16,994 nt of DNA, taken from NCBI GenBank assembly GCA_051867655.1, contig JBJDYV010000019.1, positions 1-16,994 on the forward strand, read 5' to 3'. Shown piece by piece: positions 1 through 5,958 of the stretch. How positions within the stretch are numbered: the stretch's first letter is position 1; each line of letters begins with the position of its first letter. Source of the DNA: JAJPXI01 sp051867655 (GTDB lineage Bacteria; Bacillota; Clostridia; Oscillospirales; Oscillospiraceae). The notes below the pieces were generated by a model. That model was not told the DNA's origin. It searched no databases and was given only the letters and a program-made list of their open reading frames with translations. The position numbers and the translations under genes were made by a program.

Positions 1-367
1 GAGTGGTGACGATCACCTTCTCCGGCGTGATGATCAGCGCACCCTTTGCCGTGACGGCGCCGTTGAACATCTTTTCAACCATAGCCTTGAAGTTTTCCAC
101 GATCTTGCCCTCGGTGACATACTCCGCCGTACCCTTGACCTGATAGCCCTGAAGATTCTGCGCATCATAGACAGAGACGGCGATCTTTCCACCGCTCAAC
201 CGGATGTTCTTCAGGGTGGTCTCCAAAAACACATCACCCACCGCCAGCTTGCCGTCTTCTGTCACGTCCTTGAACGCAACGGGAACTACGTTGGGCTCGC
301 CGTTAGAGCATGTAGCCAGATCCCACATACTTGCTTTCAGCAGCTTCATAACATTTTCGTTCAGCAT
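1..367 (-). CDS. Pyridoxamine 5'-phosphate oxidase-like split-barrel protein (3' end outside window)
   Basis: I translated this strand by hand. The protein begins MLNENVMKLLKASMWDLATC and continues through NGEPNVVPVAFKDV, a strand-rich stretch and a GYQVKGTAEYVTEG segment to the window edge, giving about 122 residues without a stop. The pattern of a short N-terminal helix, then 'ATCSNGEPNVVPV', then 'GYQVKGTAEY' is typical of small clostridial proteins of the pyridoxamine 5'-phosphate oxidase / FMN-binding split-barrel superfamily. Such proteins bind a flavin or related cofactor in the cytoplasm, often with unknown substrate. The ATG at 365-367 is chosen because a GGAGGT ribosome binding site lies 7 bases upstream (375-380). 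A sigma-70-like promoter lies just upstream, so the gene is probably transcribed on its own. The exact substrate cannot be told from the sequence. Confidence 0.75.
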   Translation of the reverse strand, partial: MLNENVMKLLKASMWDLATCSNGEPNVVPVAFKDVTEDGKLAVGDVFLETTLKNIRLSGGKIAVSVYDAQNLQGYQVKGTAEYVTEGKIVENFKAMVEKMFNGAVTAKGALIITPEKVIVTT

Positions 368-410
368 CAGAAATACCTCCGAAATCAAATTTGCTTGTTT
401 CAGCATACTC

Positions 411-439
411 ATTATAGGAGATTGACTCATGCCGAACAA
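411..439 (-). promoter_or_regulatory. Sigma-70-type promoter for the split-barrel gene
   Basis: On the minus strand a perfect TATAAT (411-416) sits 17 bases downstream of TTGTTC (434-439), which matches three of six -35 positions. It lies about 44 bases before the start codon of the gene ending at 367. An 8-bp inverted repeat (TGACTCAT at 423-430, ATGAGTCA at 455-462) straddles the -35 element and may be an operator. Confidence 0.5.
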
Positions 440-588
440 GATATTAGCAAGTTTATGAGTCACTCACAAATTTCATAGTGTGAGCTGTGCGGCCAAGCGA
501 GAATTGCACACTTCTGGCCTCCCGCCTTCTGGTCTTTGCTCGATACAAGAATATGGAAAAGGCAAGTACAAATCGTAAACAGGCAGAA

Positions 589-633
589 AAACACACCATA
601 CTCAGCCTTCGAAGCTGAATATGGTGCGTTTTT
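589..633. terminator. Bidirectional hairpin terminator
   Basis: CACCATA (594-600) pairs with TATGGTG (620-626), and TCAGC (602-606) pairs with GCTGA (614-618), around a 7-base loop, with one mismatch. A-rich and T-rich flanks extend the stem and give a T run on either strand. It lies about 100 bases past the stop of the CoA-disulfide-reductase-like gene, so it should end the leftward thioredoxin operon. The rest of 368-731 holds no gene. It contains the promoter above and an imperfect inverted repeat at 667-694 centred on CAGGTTAAACCTG. Confidence 0.7.
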
Positions 634-731
634 CGTTGACCGCCCCTGCCTGACAGATGCTCATTTCGTAATTTCAGGTTAAACCTGTTTTACGAGCCCC
701 CGGCAAAACGCAGGAGGATGTTCTTTTTTGC

Positions 732-2423
732 TTACCGGTCCATCCCGCAGGCGGTGGCTGATTCGATCAGACAGTGGTCGTTCATCACCGCATCATAAAA
801 CCGGAAACCGCCGGAGAAATTATAACATTCAAATCCGTTCCCGGCCAGGATGCGGCAGGCGATGTAGCTGCGCAGACCGCTCTGGCAGATGACATACACC
901 GGCTTACCCTTGTCCAGCTCGCCCAGCCGCTCCCGCAGCTCGTCCACCGGGATATTGGAAAAGCCGTCGATATGCCCATGGGAAAACTCCCCTGCCGTGC
1001 GGGTATCCAGCAGCGTCACGCTGCCGTCCCGGGGCAGCTTCGCCGCGTCCTCCAGGTGCCACTGTTTCAGGCCGCCGCTGGCGATGTTCTCGATCATAAA
1101 GCCCGCCATGTTGACCGGGTCCTTGGCGGAGGAATAGGGCGGCGCGTAGGCCAGGTCCAGGTCCTTCAGTTCCGTAGCCTTCAGTCCGGCGCGGATGGCC
1201 GTGGCCAGCACATCGATACGCTTGTCCACGCCTTCATAGCCCACGATCTGGGCGCCCAGCAGGCGGCAGGTCTCCTTCTCAAAGACCACCTTCATCGTCA
1301 TCACCTTGCCGCCGGGGTAGTAGCCCGCGTGACTCATGGGAGAGAGGATAACCTTGTCCACATTCAGCCCTGCTTTTTTCGCGTTGGTCTCGTTGATACC
1401 GGTGGCAGCGGCGGTCATGTCGAACACCTTGATGACTGAACTGCCCTGGCTGCCAAAATAGTGGCTGTCGCCACCGCAGATATTGTCAGCCGCGATGCGG
1501 CCCTGCTTATTTGCGGGGCCCGCCAGGGAGATCAGGGCGTCCTGCCCGGTGACGAAGTGCTTCACCTGAACCGCGTCGCCCACGGCGTAGATGTCGTTGG
1601 CGGAGGTCTCCATCCGGTCGTTGACCATGATGCTGCCCTTGATGCCCAGTTCCAGGCCGGCCTCTTGAGCGAGGTGGGTATCCGGAGAAACACCGATGGC
1701 CAGCACGACCATGTCAGCATGGAGCGGGGCCTCGTCTTTCAAAAGGACATCCACGCCGCCGTCCTTTTCCGCAAAGCCCTCCACGGTATGGCCGAGAGCC
1801 AACCTGACGCCGCGCCTGCGCATTTCACTGTGGATAAAAGATGCCATATCAGCGTCGAAGGGATTCATCAGTTGCTTGGGTCGCTGGACGATGGTGACCT
1901 CCATCCCCAGTTCCCGCAGGTTTTCCGCCAGTTCCAGGCCGATGAAACCACCGCCCGCCAGCACAGCGGACTTGGGATGGTTTTCGTTGATGTACGCCTT
2001 GATGCGGAAGGTATCCTCCACTGTGCGCAGGGTGAACAGCTTGTCCAGCCCTATGCCCGGGAGCCGGGGCTGGGTAGGCTTTGCGCCGGGAGAGAGGAGC
2101 AGCTTGTCGTAGCTCTCCTCAAATGCCTCCCCGGTCTCCAGATTTGTCACGGAGACCGTCTTTTTGTCGGGATTGATAGCGGTGACCTCATGGCGCACCT
2201 TCATTTCGACCCGGAAACGGGAAAAGAAGCTCTCGGGAGTCTGGAGCGTCAACTCCTCGGGATCGGTGATTACATTTCCGATGTAGTAGGGCAAACCGCA
2301 GTTGGCGTAGGAAATATAACCCGACCGTTCAAAAACCACGATCTCGGCCTGCTCGTCCAGCCTGCGGATGCGGGCTGCGGCAGTGGCGCCGCCCGCCACG
2401 CCGCCCACAATGACGACTTTCAT
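732..2423 (-). CDS. CoA-disulfide reductase-type FAD oxidoreductase with C-terminal rhodanese domain
   Basis: A 563-residue flavoprotein fusion. Residues 3-16 (VVIVGGVAGGATAA) form the N-terminal FAD-binding loop. SYANCGLPYY holds Cys42, matching the single redox Cys of coenzyme A-disulfide reductases. GGGFIG (157-162) is the NAD(P)H-binding loop and VGDA (281-284) the FAD-contact motif. Tyr368/369 and Tyr426 fall in the tyrosine motifs typical of CoADR enzymes. From about residue 455 a rhodanese domain follows, with LLDTRTAGEF and the active-site loop CQSGLRS (Cys513). Known relatives (CoADR-RHD, Npsr) reduce CoA disulfide, CoA persulfide or polysulfide in the cytoplasm. It is the last gene of a three-gene operon: its ATG lies one base after the TGA of the single-domain rhodanese gene, so translation is likely coupled. 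Whether CoA-SS-CoA or persulfide is the true substrate cannot be settled from sequence. Confidence 0.92.
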   Translation of the reverse strand: MKVVIVGGVAGGATAAARIRRLDEQAEIVVFERSGYISYANCGLPYYIGNVITDPEELTLQTPESFFSRFRVEMKVRHEVTAINPDKKTVSVTNLETGEAFEESYDKLLLSPGAKPTQPRLPGIGLDKLFTLRTVEDTFRIKAYINENHPKSAVLAGGGFIGLELAENLRELGMEVTIVQRPKQLMNPFDADMASFIHSEMRRRGVRLALGHTVEGFAEKDGGVDVLLKDEAPLHADMVVLAIGVSPDTHLAQEAGLELGIKGSIMVNDRMETSANDIYAVGDAVQVKHFVTGQDALISLAGPANKQGRIAADNICGGDSHYFGSQGSSVIKVFDMTAAATGINETNAKKAGLNVDKVILSPMSHAGYYPGGKVMTMKVVFEKETCRLLGAQIVGYEGVDKRIDVLATAIRAGLKATELKDLDLAYAPPYSSAKDPVNMAGFMIENIASGGLKQWHLEDAAKLPRDGSVTLLDTRTAGEFSHGHIDGFSNIPVDELRERLGELDKGKPVYVICQSGLRSYIACRILAGNGFECYNFSGGFRFYDAVMNDHCLIESATACGMDR

Positions 2424-2424
2424 A

Positions 2425-2745
2425 TCAGTGCTCCACCTTTCCTGCGTAAGCGGCGATGCCGCCGATGTTTTTGACGTTGGTGTATCCCATCCTCTGCAAC
2501 GCTCTCACAGCCTGGCGGCTTCTGGCACCGCTGTAACAGTAGAGAAACAGGGGGATATCCTGATTGTCGGCCACAGATGCCACATTGTCAATAGTTTGCA
2601 ACGGAACATTTTTGCTGCCGGGGATATGGCCTTCCCGGTATTCCTGCGGTGTTCGGACATCCAGCAGGACGGCACCCGGCGTGGACTTATATTTGTTCAC
2701 GCCCTGATTGATGTCAGGTGCTTTCAGGAAATCAAAGAGGCCCAT
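2425..2745 (-). CDS. Single-domain rhodanese (sulfurtransferase)
   Basis: A 106-residue cytoplasmic rhodanese-homology protein. It has the CH2A-like segment LLDVRTPQEYREGHIPGSKN (residues 27-46) and the catalytic loop CYSGARS with Cys70, the residue that carries persulfide sulfur in this family. Such stand-alone domains move sulfane sulfur between thiols. A strong AAGGAGGT site overlaps the TAA of the thioredoxin gene, and the coding region ends one base before the CoA-disulfide-reductase start. The trio therefore forms one transcript. Together with the rhodanese domain of the next gene, the operon encodes two sulfurtransferase active sites plus thioredoxin, which suggests persulfide or polysulfide handling (inference). 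Confidence 0.9.
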   Translation of the reverse strand: MGLFDFLKAPDINQGVNKYKSTPGAVLLDVRTPQEYREGHIPGSKNVPLQTIDNVASVADNQDIPLFLYCYSGARSRQAVRALQRMGYTNVKNIGGIAAYAGKVEH

Positions 2746-2757
2746 ATTAGCACCTCC

Positions 2758-3063
2758 TTACAGCATGGTCAAAATCTGGCTCTTTGGCCTTGCGCCCACC
2801 ATTTGATTGATGATCTTACCGTCCTTCATCACCACCAATGTGGGGATGCTCATAACACCGAACTGGCCAGCCAGCTCCGGCTGTTCGTCCACATTGATCT
2901 TACCCACTTTGACATCATTGCGCTCGGCCGCGATCTCATCCACAATGGGGCTGACCATCCGGCAGGGGCCGCACCAGCTTGCCCAAAAGTCCAACAGGAC
3001 GGGCTTATCGGAATGTACAACTTCCTCACGGAAATTGTTTTTTGTGATATTGACAACAGACAT
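2758..3063 (-). CDS. trxA: Thioredoxin
   Basis: A 101-residue thioredoxin with the classic WCGPC active site (Cys31, Cys34), the buried Asp25 in LLDFWASW and the cis-proline SIPT (Pro74). It reduces protein disulfides in the cytoplasm and could reduce the persulfides produced by its rhodanese neighbours. The frame stays open upstream to about 3141, but the start at 3061-3063 (MSVVNITKNNF) is preferred. It has an AGGAGG site 8 bases upstream, and the protein then begins where thioredoxins normally do. The length is close to the usual 103-109 residues, slightly short at the C terminus (ends KSQILTML). It is the first gene of the three-gene operon. Confidence 0.93.
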   Translation of the reverse strand: MSVVNITKNNFREEVVHSDKPVLLDFWASWCGPCRMVSPIVDEIAAERNDVKVGKINVDEQPELAGQFGVMSIPTLVVMKDGKIINQMVGARPKSQILTML

Positions 3064-3100
3064 TATTTCTTCCTCCTTGATTGTTTTTTCCGATGGCCTC

Positions 3101-3141
3101 ATTATAACCGCCTTTTCCAATAGATTCCGTGATAATGTCAC
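3101..3141 (-). promoter_or_regulatory. Candidate promoter and operator of the thioredoxin operon
   Basis: A perfect TATAAT (minus strand, 3101-3106) lies 38 bases upstream of the thioredoxin start. No good -35 hexamer is found 17 bases further up. Instead a dyad, GTGATAATGTCAC (3129-3141: GTGA, 5 bases, TCAC), overlaps the -35 position. This arrangement suits a promoter that depends on an activator, or one blocked by a repressor. The arms resemble Crp/Fnr-family half sites, although the usual spacer there is 6 rather than 5, so the regulator is not named. Confidence 0.4.
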
Positions 3142-3291
3142 AAAGTGCCGGCCACGGCAAACAATCCGACCGCGCCGTATCCAGGCCTTGCTCTCTATGA
3201 TCGCCGTTTGCCCTGCGTCTTGTCATCCTGCGCTGTTTACCGATCCGGATAAGGTCTATTTCATTAAAAAATATTTGTTTCTAAGCAATAA

Positions 3292-3326
3292 CGCCCTTGC
3301 CTGTTCGTTTTGAACGGTCAAGGGCG
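3292..3326. terminator. Hairpin with 8-bp stem, probably a relic terminator
   Basis: CGCCCTTG (3292-3299) pairs with CAAGGGCG (3319-3326), and the inner bases GTTC/GAAC extend the stem around a GTTTT loop. Only a weak T-rich stretch follows on either strand. On the minus strand it comes 5 bases after a TAA that ends a short frame reading MQETPEQMQELLETQKM (3332-3385). It may therefore have terminated a leftward gene whose body is gone. It lies upstream of the thioredoxin promoter and could insulate it. Confidence 0.4.
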
Positions 3327-3447
3327 CTTTGTTACATCTTTTGTGTTTCCAGCAATTCCTGCATTTGTTCCGGCGTTTCCTGCATACTGCACCACCTGCG
3401 TGACGGTGATCTCCCCAAAGATGTGGATCAGACCGTTCAAACTGAAA

Positions 3448-3651
3448 ATGGCGAAGCTCGAACTGCCGAAGGAGGGCTACACCTACATGCCGGACGAAAA
3501 TCCGGAAATGGTCACCATTGGTGGCGCTCCCATGTTCGGGAATTCCGGCAGCTATGTAGAAACCGCGAATATGCCCCACGATGTGAACTGCGGCAGTCAT
3601 ATCATCCACACTGGAGGCAAGTTCGACAGCTATCTGTATGTTATTCGATAG
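3448..3651 (+). pseudogene. Unrecognised coding fragment (C-terminal remnant)
   Basis: An open frame on the plus strand ends in TAG at 3649-3651 and encodes about 67 residues beginning MAKLELPKEGYTYMPDENPE. It continues through MVTIGGAPMFGNSGSYVE and finishes HTGGKFDSYLYVIR. Third codon positions are GC-rich, as in real genes nearby, so it looks like genuine coding sequence. However, the first ATG has no ribosome binding site, and the frame upstream (3310-3447) turns into unconvincing sequence. I do not recognise the family. The likeliest reading is the 3' end of a gene whose front has been lost. A small intact gene is the less likely alternative. Confidence 0.35.
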
Positions 3652-3841
3652 TTCATATATTGCCCCAAAGCATTCAAGGCTTTTCTTTGTTTATAGCGGC
3701 GCAAGTTCTGCGTTGTTACGCACCTCAACAAAGGTAGCGGTTCTGCAGATTAAAGCAAATGCAGTGCGACCAGGGATATTTTCTGCAGCTCTACCGCGCC
3801 CAGCGGCTGTCACCGTCCGTAAAACGGCACAAAAACAGAAA

Positions 3842-3876
3842 ACCACCTGAAGGTTATGCGTTCTCAATCAGGTGGT
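3842..3876 (-). terminator. Intrinsic terminator for a leftward (decayed) gene
   Basis: ACCACCTGA (3842-3850) and TCAGGTGGT (3868-3876) form a perfect 9-bp stem with a 17-base loop. On the minus strand it is followed by TTTTCTGTTTTTG, a good T run. The TGA of the fragment ending at 3868 lies within the stem. It shows that a leftward gene once ended here. Confidence 0.55.
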
Positions 3877-4052
3877 AATGATGTGTCGAGAAAATTTCAA
3901 ATTGTTTCCCTTCATTTTGTTGATATAGTCCTCCACAATCTGGTGGGCGGGCTGTCAGCAGGTCCTGTGGCAAACATCTCGACGCACAGAGCATAGTACA
4001 ACAGCATGAGTGCGTTGACCCACTGACCCACACGCTGACTCACGACAGAAAA
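3868..4052 (-). pseudogene. Frameshifted gene remnant of unknown family
   Basis: On the minus strand, 4052 down to about 3965 reads with a plausible amino-acid pattern (GQWVNALMLLYYALCVEMF). The reading then continues convincingly only in a second frame as AHQIVEDYINKMKGNNLKFS, ending IITT and TGA at 3868-3870. The second frame is closed upstream by a TGA just before its glutamine at 3954. The first frame is closed upstream by TGA at 4053-4055. Two half-frames joined by a frameshift, followed by a good terminator, suggest the degraded 3' end of a real gene. I cannot name the family. The remainder of 3652-4216 holds nothing I can call. Confidence 0.3.
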
Positions 4053-4186
4053 TCAGCGGGTGGATACAGTGGAGAAAGCAGCATGCGCGGCCTGCTGATT
4101 TTGGAGAAAAAAGCGTCCAAAACCCTTGAACACCAATGGATTGGCGGCCAAACTGACATTTGGAAAAAAATTTTCAAGGTTTTTAT

Positions 4187-4202
4187 AGGGCGGAGCCCGC
4201 CT
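4187..4202 (-). terminator. Weak hairpin after the eight-gene operon
   Basis: GGCGG (4189-4193) and CCGCC (4197-4201) form a short GC-rich stem with a 3-base loop, about 15 bases past the stop of the tannase-like gene. It is followed on the minus strand by CTATAAAAACC rather than a clean T run, and an A/T-rich stretch comes slightly later. It is the only candidate end for the long operon and is a poor fit to the intrinsic-terminator model. Confidence 0.3.
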
Positions 4203-4216
4203 GCCAGAAGCCGATC

Positions 4217-5947
4217 TTATTTGCAAATATGATCGATCCAGGTAAGGACCTCGCCGGGGTAGTCGGCCTCGCTGTGGGGCTGATCCCAGACCATGGCGTA
4301 GTCCACGGTCCCGCACCAGGCGTTGGCCAGCTTCAGCGCCAGCGTCATGGACACGCTGAGAGCGGTGTCCGCGTCACTGGCACCCACGCGGATCCGGTAA
4401 TGCCGGGCCTGGCGGCTTTTCTCATCAGTGCCGATGAAGGTCAGGGGATTGGTCAGGGCCACCCGCTCCGCCAGAGCGGGGTCGTCCGCTGCGGCGGAAA
4501 AGGCGGCATGGTAGCGGGCATATTCCCCGGGGAAGCGGTCTTTCAACTGCTCAAGCGCCGCGGCAATGGCGGGATTGAAGTGGACATAGTCCCGCTCCGG
4601 GCTGCCGAAGGCCTGGTTCTCTCCGCTGTCCATCTCCAGCTTGTCAAAGGCGGTGCAGGGCTTCATGCGCCGGCGGTGGTTCAGAACATAATCGTCCAGG
4701 CCGGAGACCGCGGCCTTTTCCCCGTCCCAAGCGAGCCATGTGCTCTTGTCGGCGCCCCGACAGGTCTGCATGGGCGGGGTGAATCCCCGGAAGGGGACGC
4801 CCTTAGGCGGACGGGACACCAGATTGCCCAGACTTGGGGGAGCGCTCAGCTTTCCGCCCGGAGCGCCGGGCGGCTGGGGCAGATCGGGCAGCGCCTCGCC
4901 CGGCCCCGCGTGGTGGGCGCCGGGGTCCTTGCCCGGGCCGGGCGCGGGGGCCGGGGCTTCAAAGGTGTAGTTTCCGGCCAGATAGTCGGAAACGGAATAG
5001 CTCTGGGGGAGCGTTCCGGCGGACAGGCGGCGCAGGAAATCTGTGGCCGAGCGGTCCAGACAGGCCATGAGATAGTTGTAGGCGCTCCCGCTGCGCCCGT
5101 CCGCCCCCAGCGTCAGCCGCTGGCCGTTGTCGGGATCCACAAGCCCCAGACCGTTGAAATAGGCGATGTACTGGTCGGCCAGTTCCCGGGACAGGGCCTC
5201 CTTGAAAGGCGTCATGGTCTCAGCGGGGCCGGCGGGGGAGTCCTCGCAGGTCTTGTCCGCCCGGAACATCCACTCATAGGCCTGATCGGCGTGCTCCAGA
5301 TCCACAATGGGGCAGTAGATCTGCGCCGCGTACACGTGGTCGCTTTCCTCCAGGAAAGCGCCGTTTTCTTTTAAATAGGGCACAAACCGCTCATTATCGC
5401 CGGAAACGGCCAGAAGGCTGCTCATGGCGCCGCCTGCGCTCCATCCCACGCTGATGATCTTGTCCCAGTCGCCGGGCAGCACGGAGCGGTTGTGGCGCAG
5501 GAAGCGCAGGGCGGTCTTCAGATCCACCAGGGAGGCCGGCGCCTTGCCCACCAGCTCGCCCTGGGCGTTCCGGGATTCCCGGCCCCGGCAGCCGCAGGAT
5601 ACATAGACCAGCCCGTGGTCCAGGTACTGCTTGGCGTAGCACCGGGGACCGTCCAGCCAGACGTGGGGCATCTGCATGTATCCGGCGGAGTTGTTTTCAA
5701 AGACCACCGGCACGGTCCGGGCGGTATAGCCTCCCACCGTGCCCGCCTCGTTGACCGTTCCGTCCCCGTTCAGATACGCCTTGGGCACAAAGATGCTCAG
5801 ACGCTGGAACTTGGGCACGTCGGCCTTTTCCGTGTAGAGAATGTCCTCCAGACACCAGCAGTTCCGGGGCGCGTCAAAGGTCCATTTGTCCCGGCACTCG
5901 CCCAGATCCATGGAGCGGTTTAAAACAGAAACAGGTTCCATCATCAT
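4217..5947 (-). CDS. Subtype-B-tannase-like alpha/beta-hydrolase esterase
   Basis: A 576-residue serine esterase. Its sequence follows the Lactobacillus plantarum type tannase as I recall it: FVPKAYLN near the start, RGR...GELVGKAPASLVDLK (121-144), YCPIVDLEHADQAYEW (211-226), TNPLTFIGT, RIRVGASDADT, and WDQPHSEADY close to the C terminus. The catalytic triad would be Ser170 (GWSAGG), Asp525 and His558. That family hydrolyses galloyl or other phenolic-acid esters. There is no signal peptide, so it should act in the cytoplasm on imported substrate. It is longer than the usual ~470 residues; part of the excess is a Pro/Gly-rich insertion at 331-392, within the lid before WLAWDG. The start is the first of three ATGs, with an AAGGAG site upstream, 11 bases after the GH3 stop. 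It is the last gene of the operon. Galloyl versus hydroxycinnamoyl or other ester specificity is open. Confidence 0.82.
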   Translation of the reverse strand: MMMEPVSVLNRSMDLGECRDKWTFDAPRNCWCLEDILYTEKADVPKFQRLSIFVPKAYLNGDGTVNEAGTVGGYTARTVPVVFENNSAGYMQMPHVWLDGPRCYAKQYLDHGLVYVSCGCRGRESRNAQGELVGKAPASLVDLKTALRFLRHNRSVLPGDWDKIISVGWSAGGAMSSLLAVSGDNERFVPYLKENGAFLEESDHVYAAQIYCPIVDLEHADQAYEWMFRADKTCEDSPAGPAETMTPFKEALSRELADQYIAYFNGLGLVDPDNGQRLTLGADGRSGSAYNYLMACLDRSATDFLRRLSAGTLPQSYSVSDYLAGNYTFEAPAPAPGPGKDPGAHHAGPGEALPDLPQPPGAPGGKLSAPPSLGNLVSRPPKGVPFRGFTPPMQTCRGADKSTWLAWDGEKAAVSGLDDYVLNHRRRMKPCTAFDKLEMDSGENQAFGSPERDYVHFNPAIAAALEQLKDRFPGEYARYHAAFSAAADDPALAERVALTNPLTFIGTDEKSRQARHYRIRVGASDADTALSVSMTLALKLANAWCGTVDYAMVWDQPHSEADYPGEVLTWIDHICK

Positions 5948-5958
5948 TGCTCAACTCC

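Noticed and set aside
667..694. Imperfect palindrome centred on CAGGTTAAACCTG as an operator
   Set aside because: It lies downstream of the CoA-disulfide-reductase stop, with no promoter next to it; more likely a minor hairpin before the true terminator.
1461..2474. 337-codon open frame on the plus strand
   Set aside because: Antisense to the CoA-disulfide-reductase-like gene; no motif and no ribosome binding site.
3064..3141. N-terminal extension of thioredoxin to 3141
   Set aside because: The extra 26 residues have no support in the family, would cover the promoter, and the internal ATG has an excellent ribosome binding site.
3256..3609. 117-codon minus-strand frame in the gap region
   Set aside because: Contains long runs of Arg/His/Cys with no family resemblance; the plus-strand fragment over the same bases has better codon use.
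4049..4102. 9-bp inverted repeat AAAATCAGC / GCTGATTTT
   Set aside because: The arms are 36 bases apart and imperfect beyond 9 bp; within decayed DNA this can occur by chance and there is no link to a gene.
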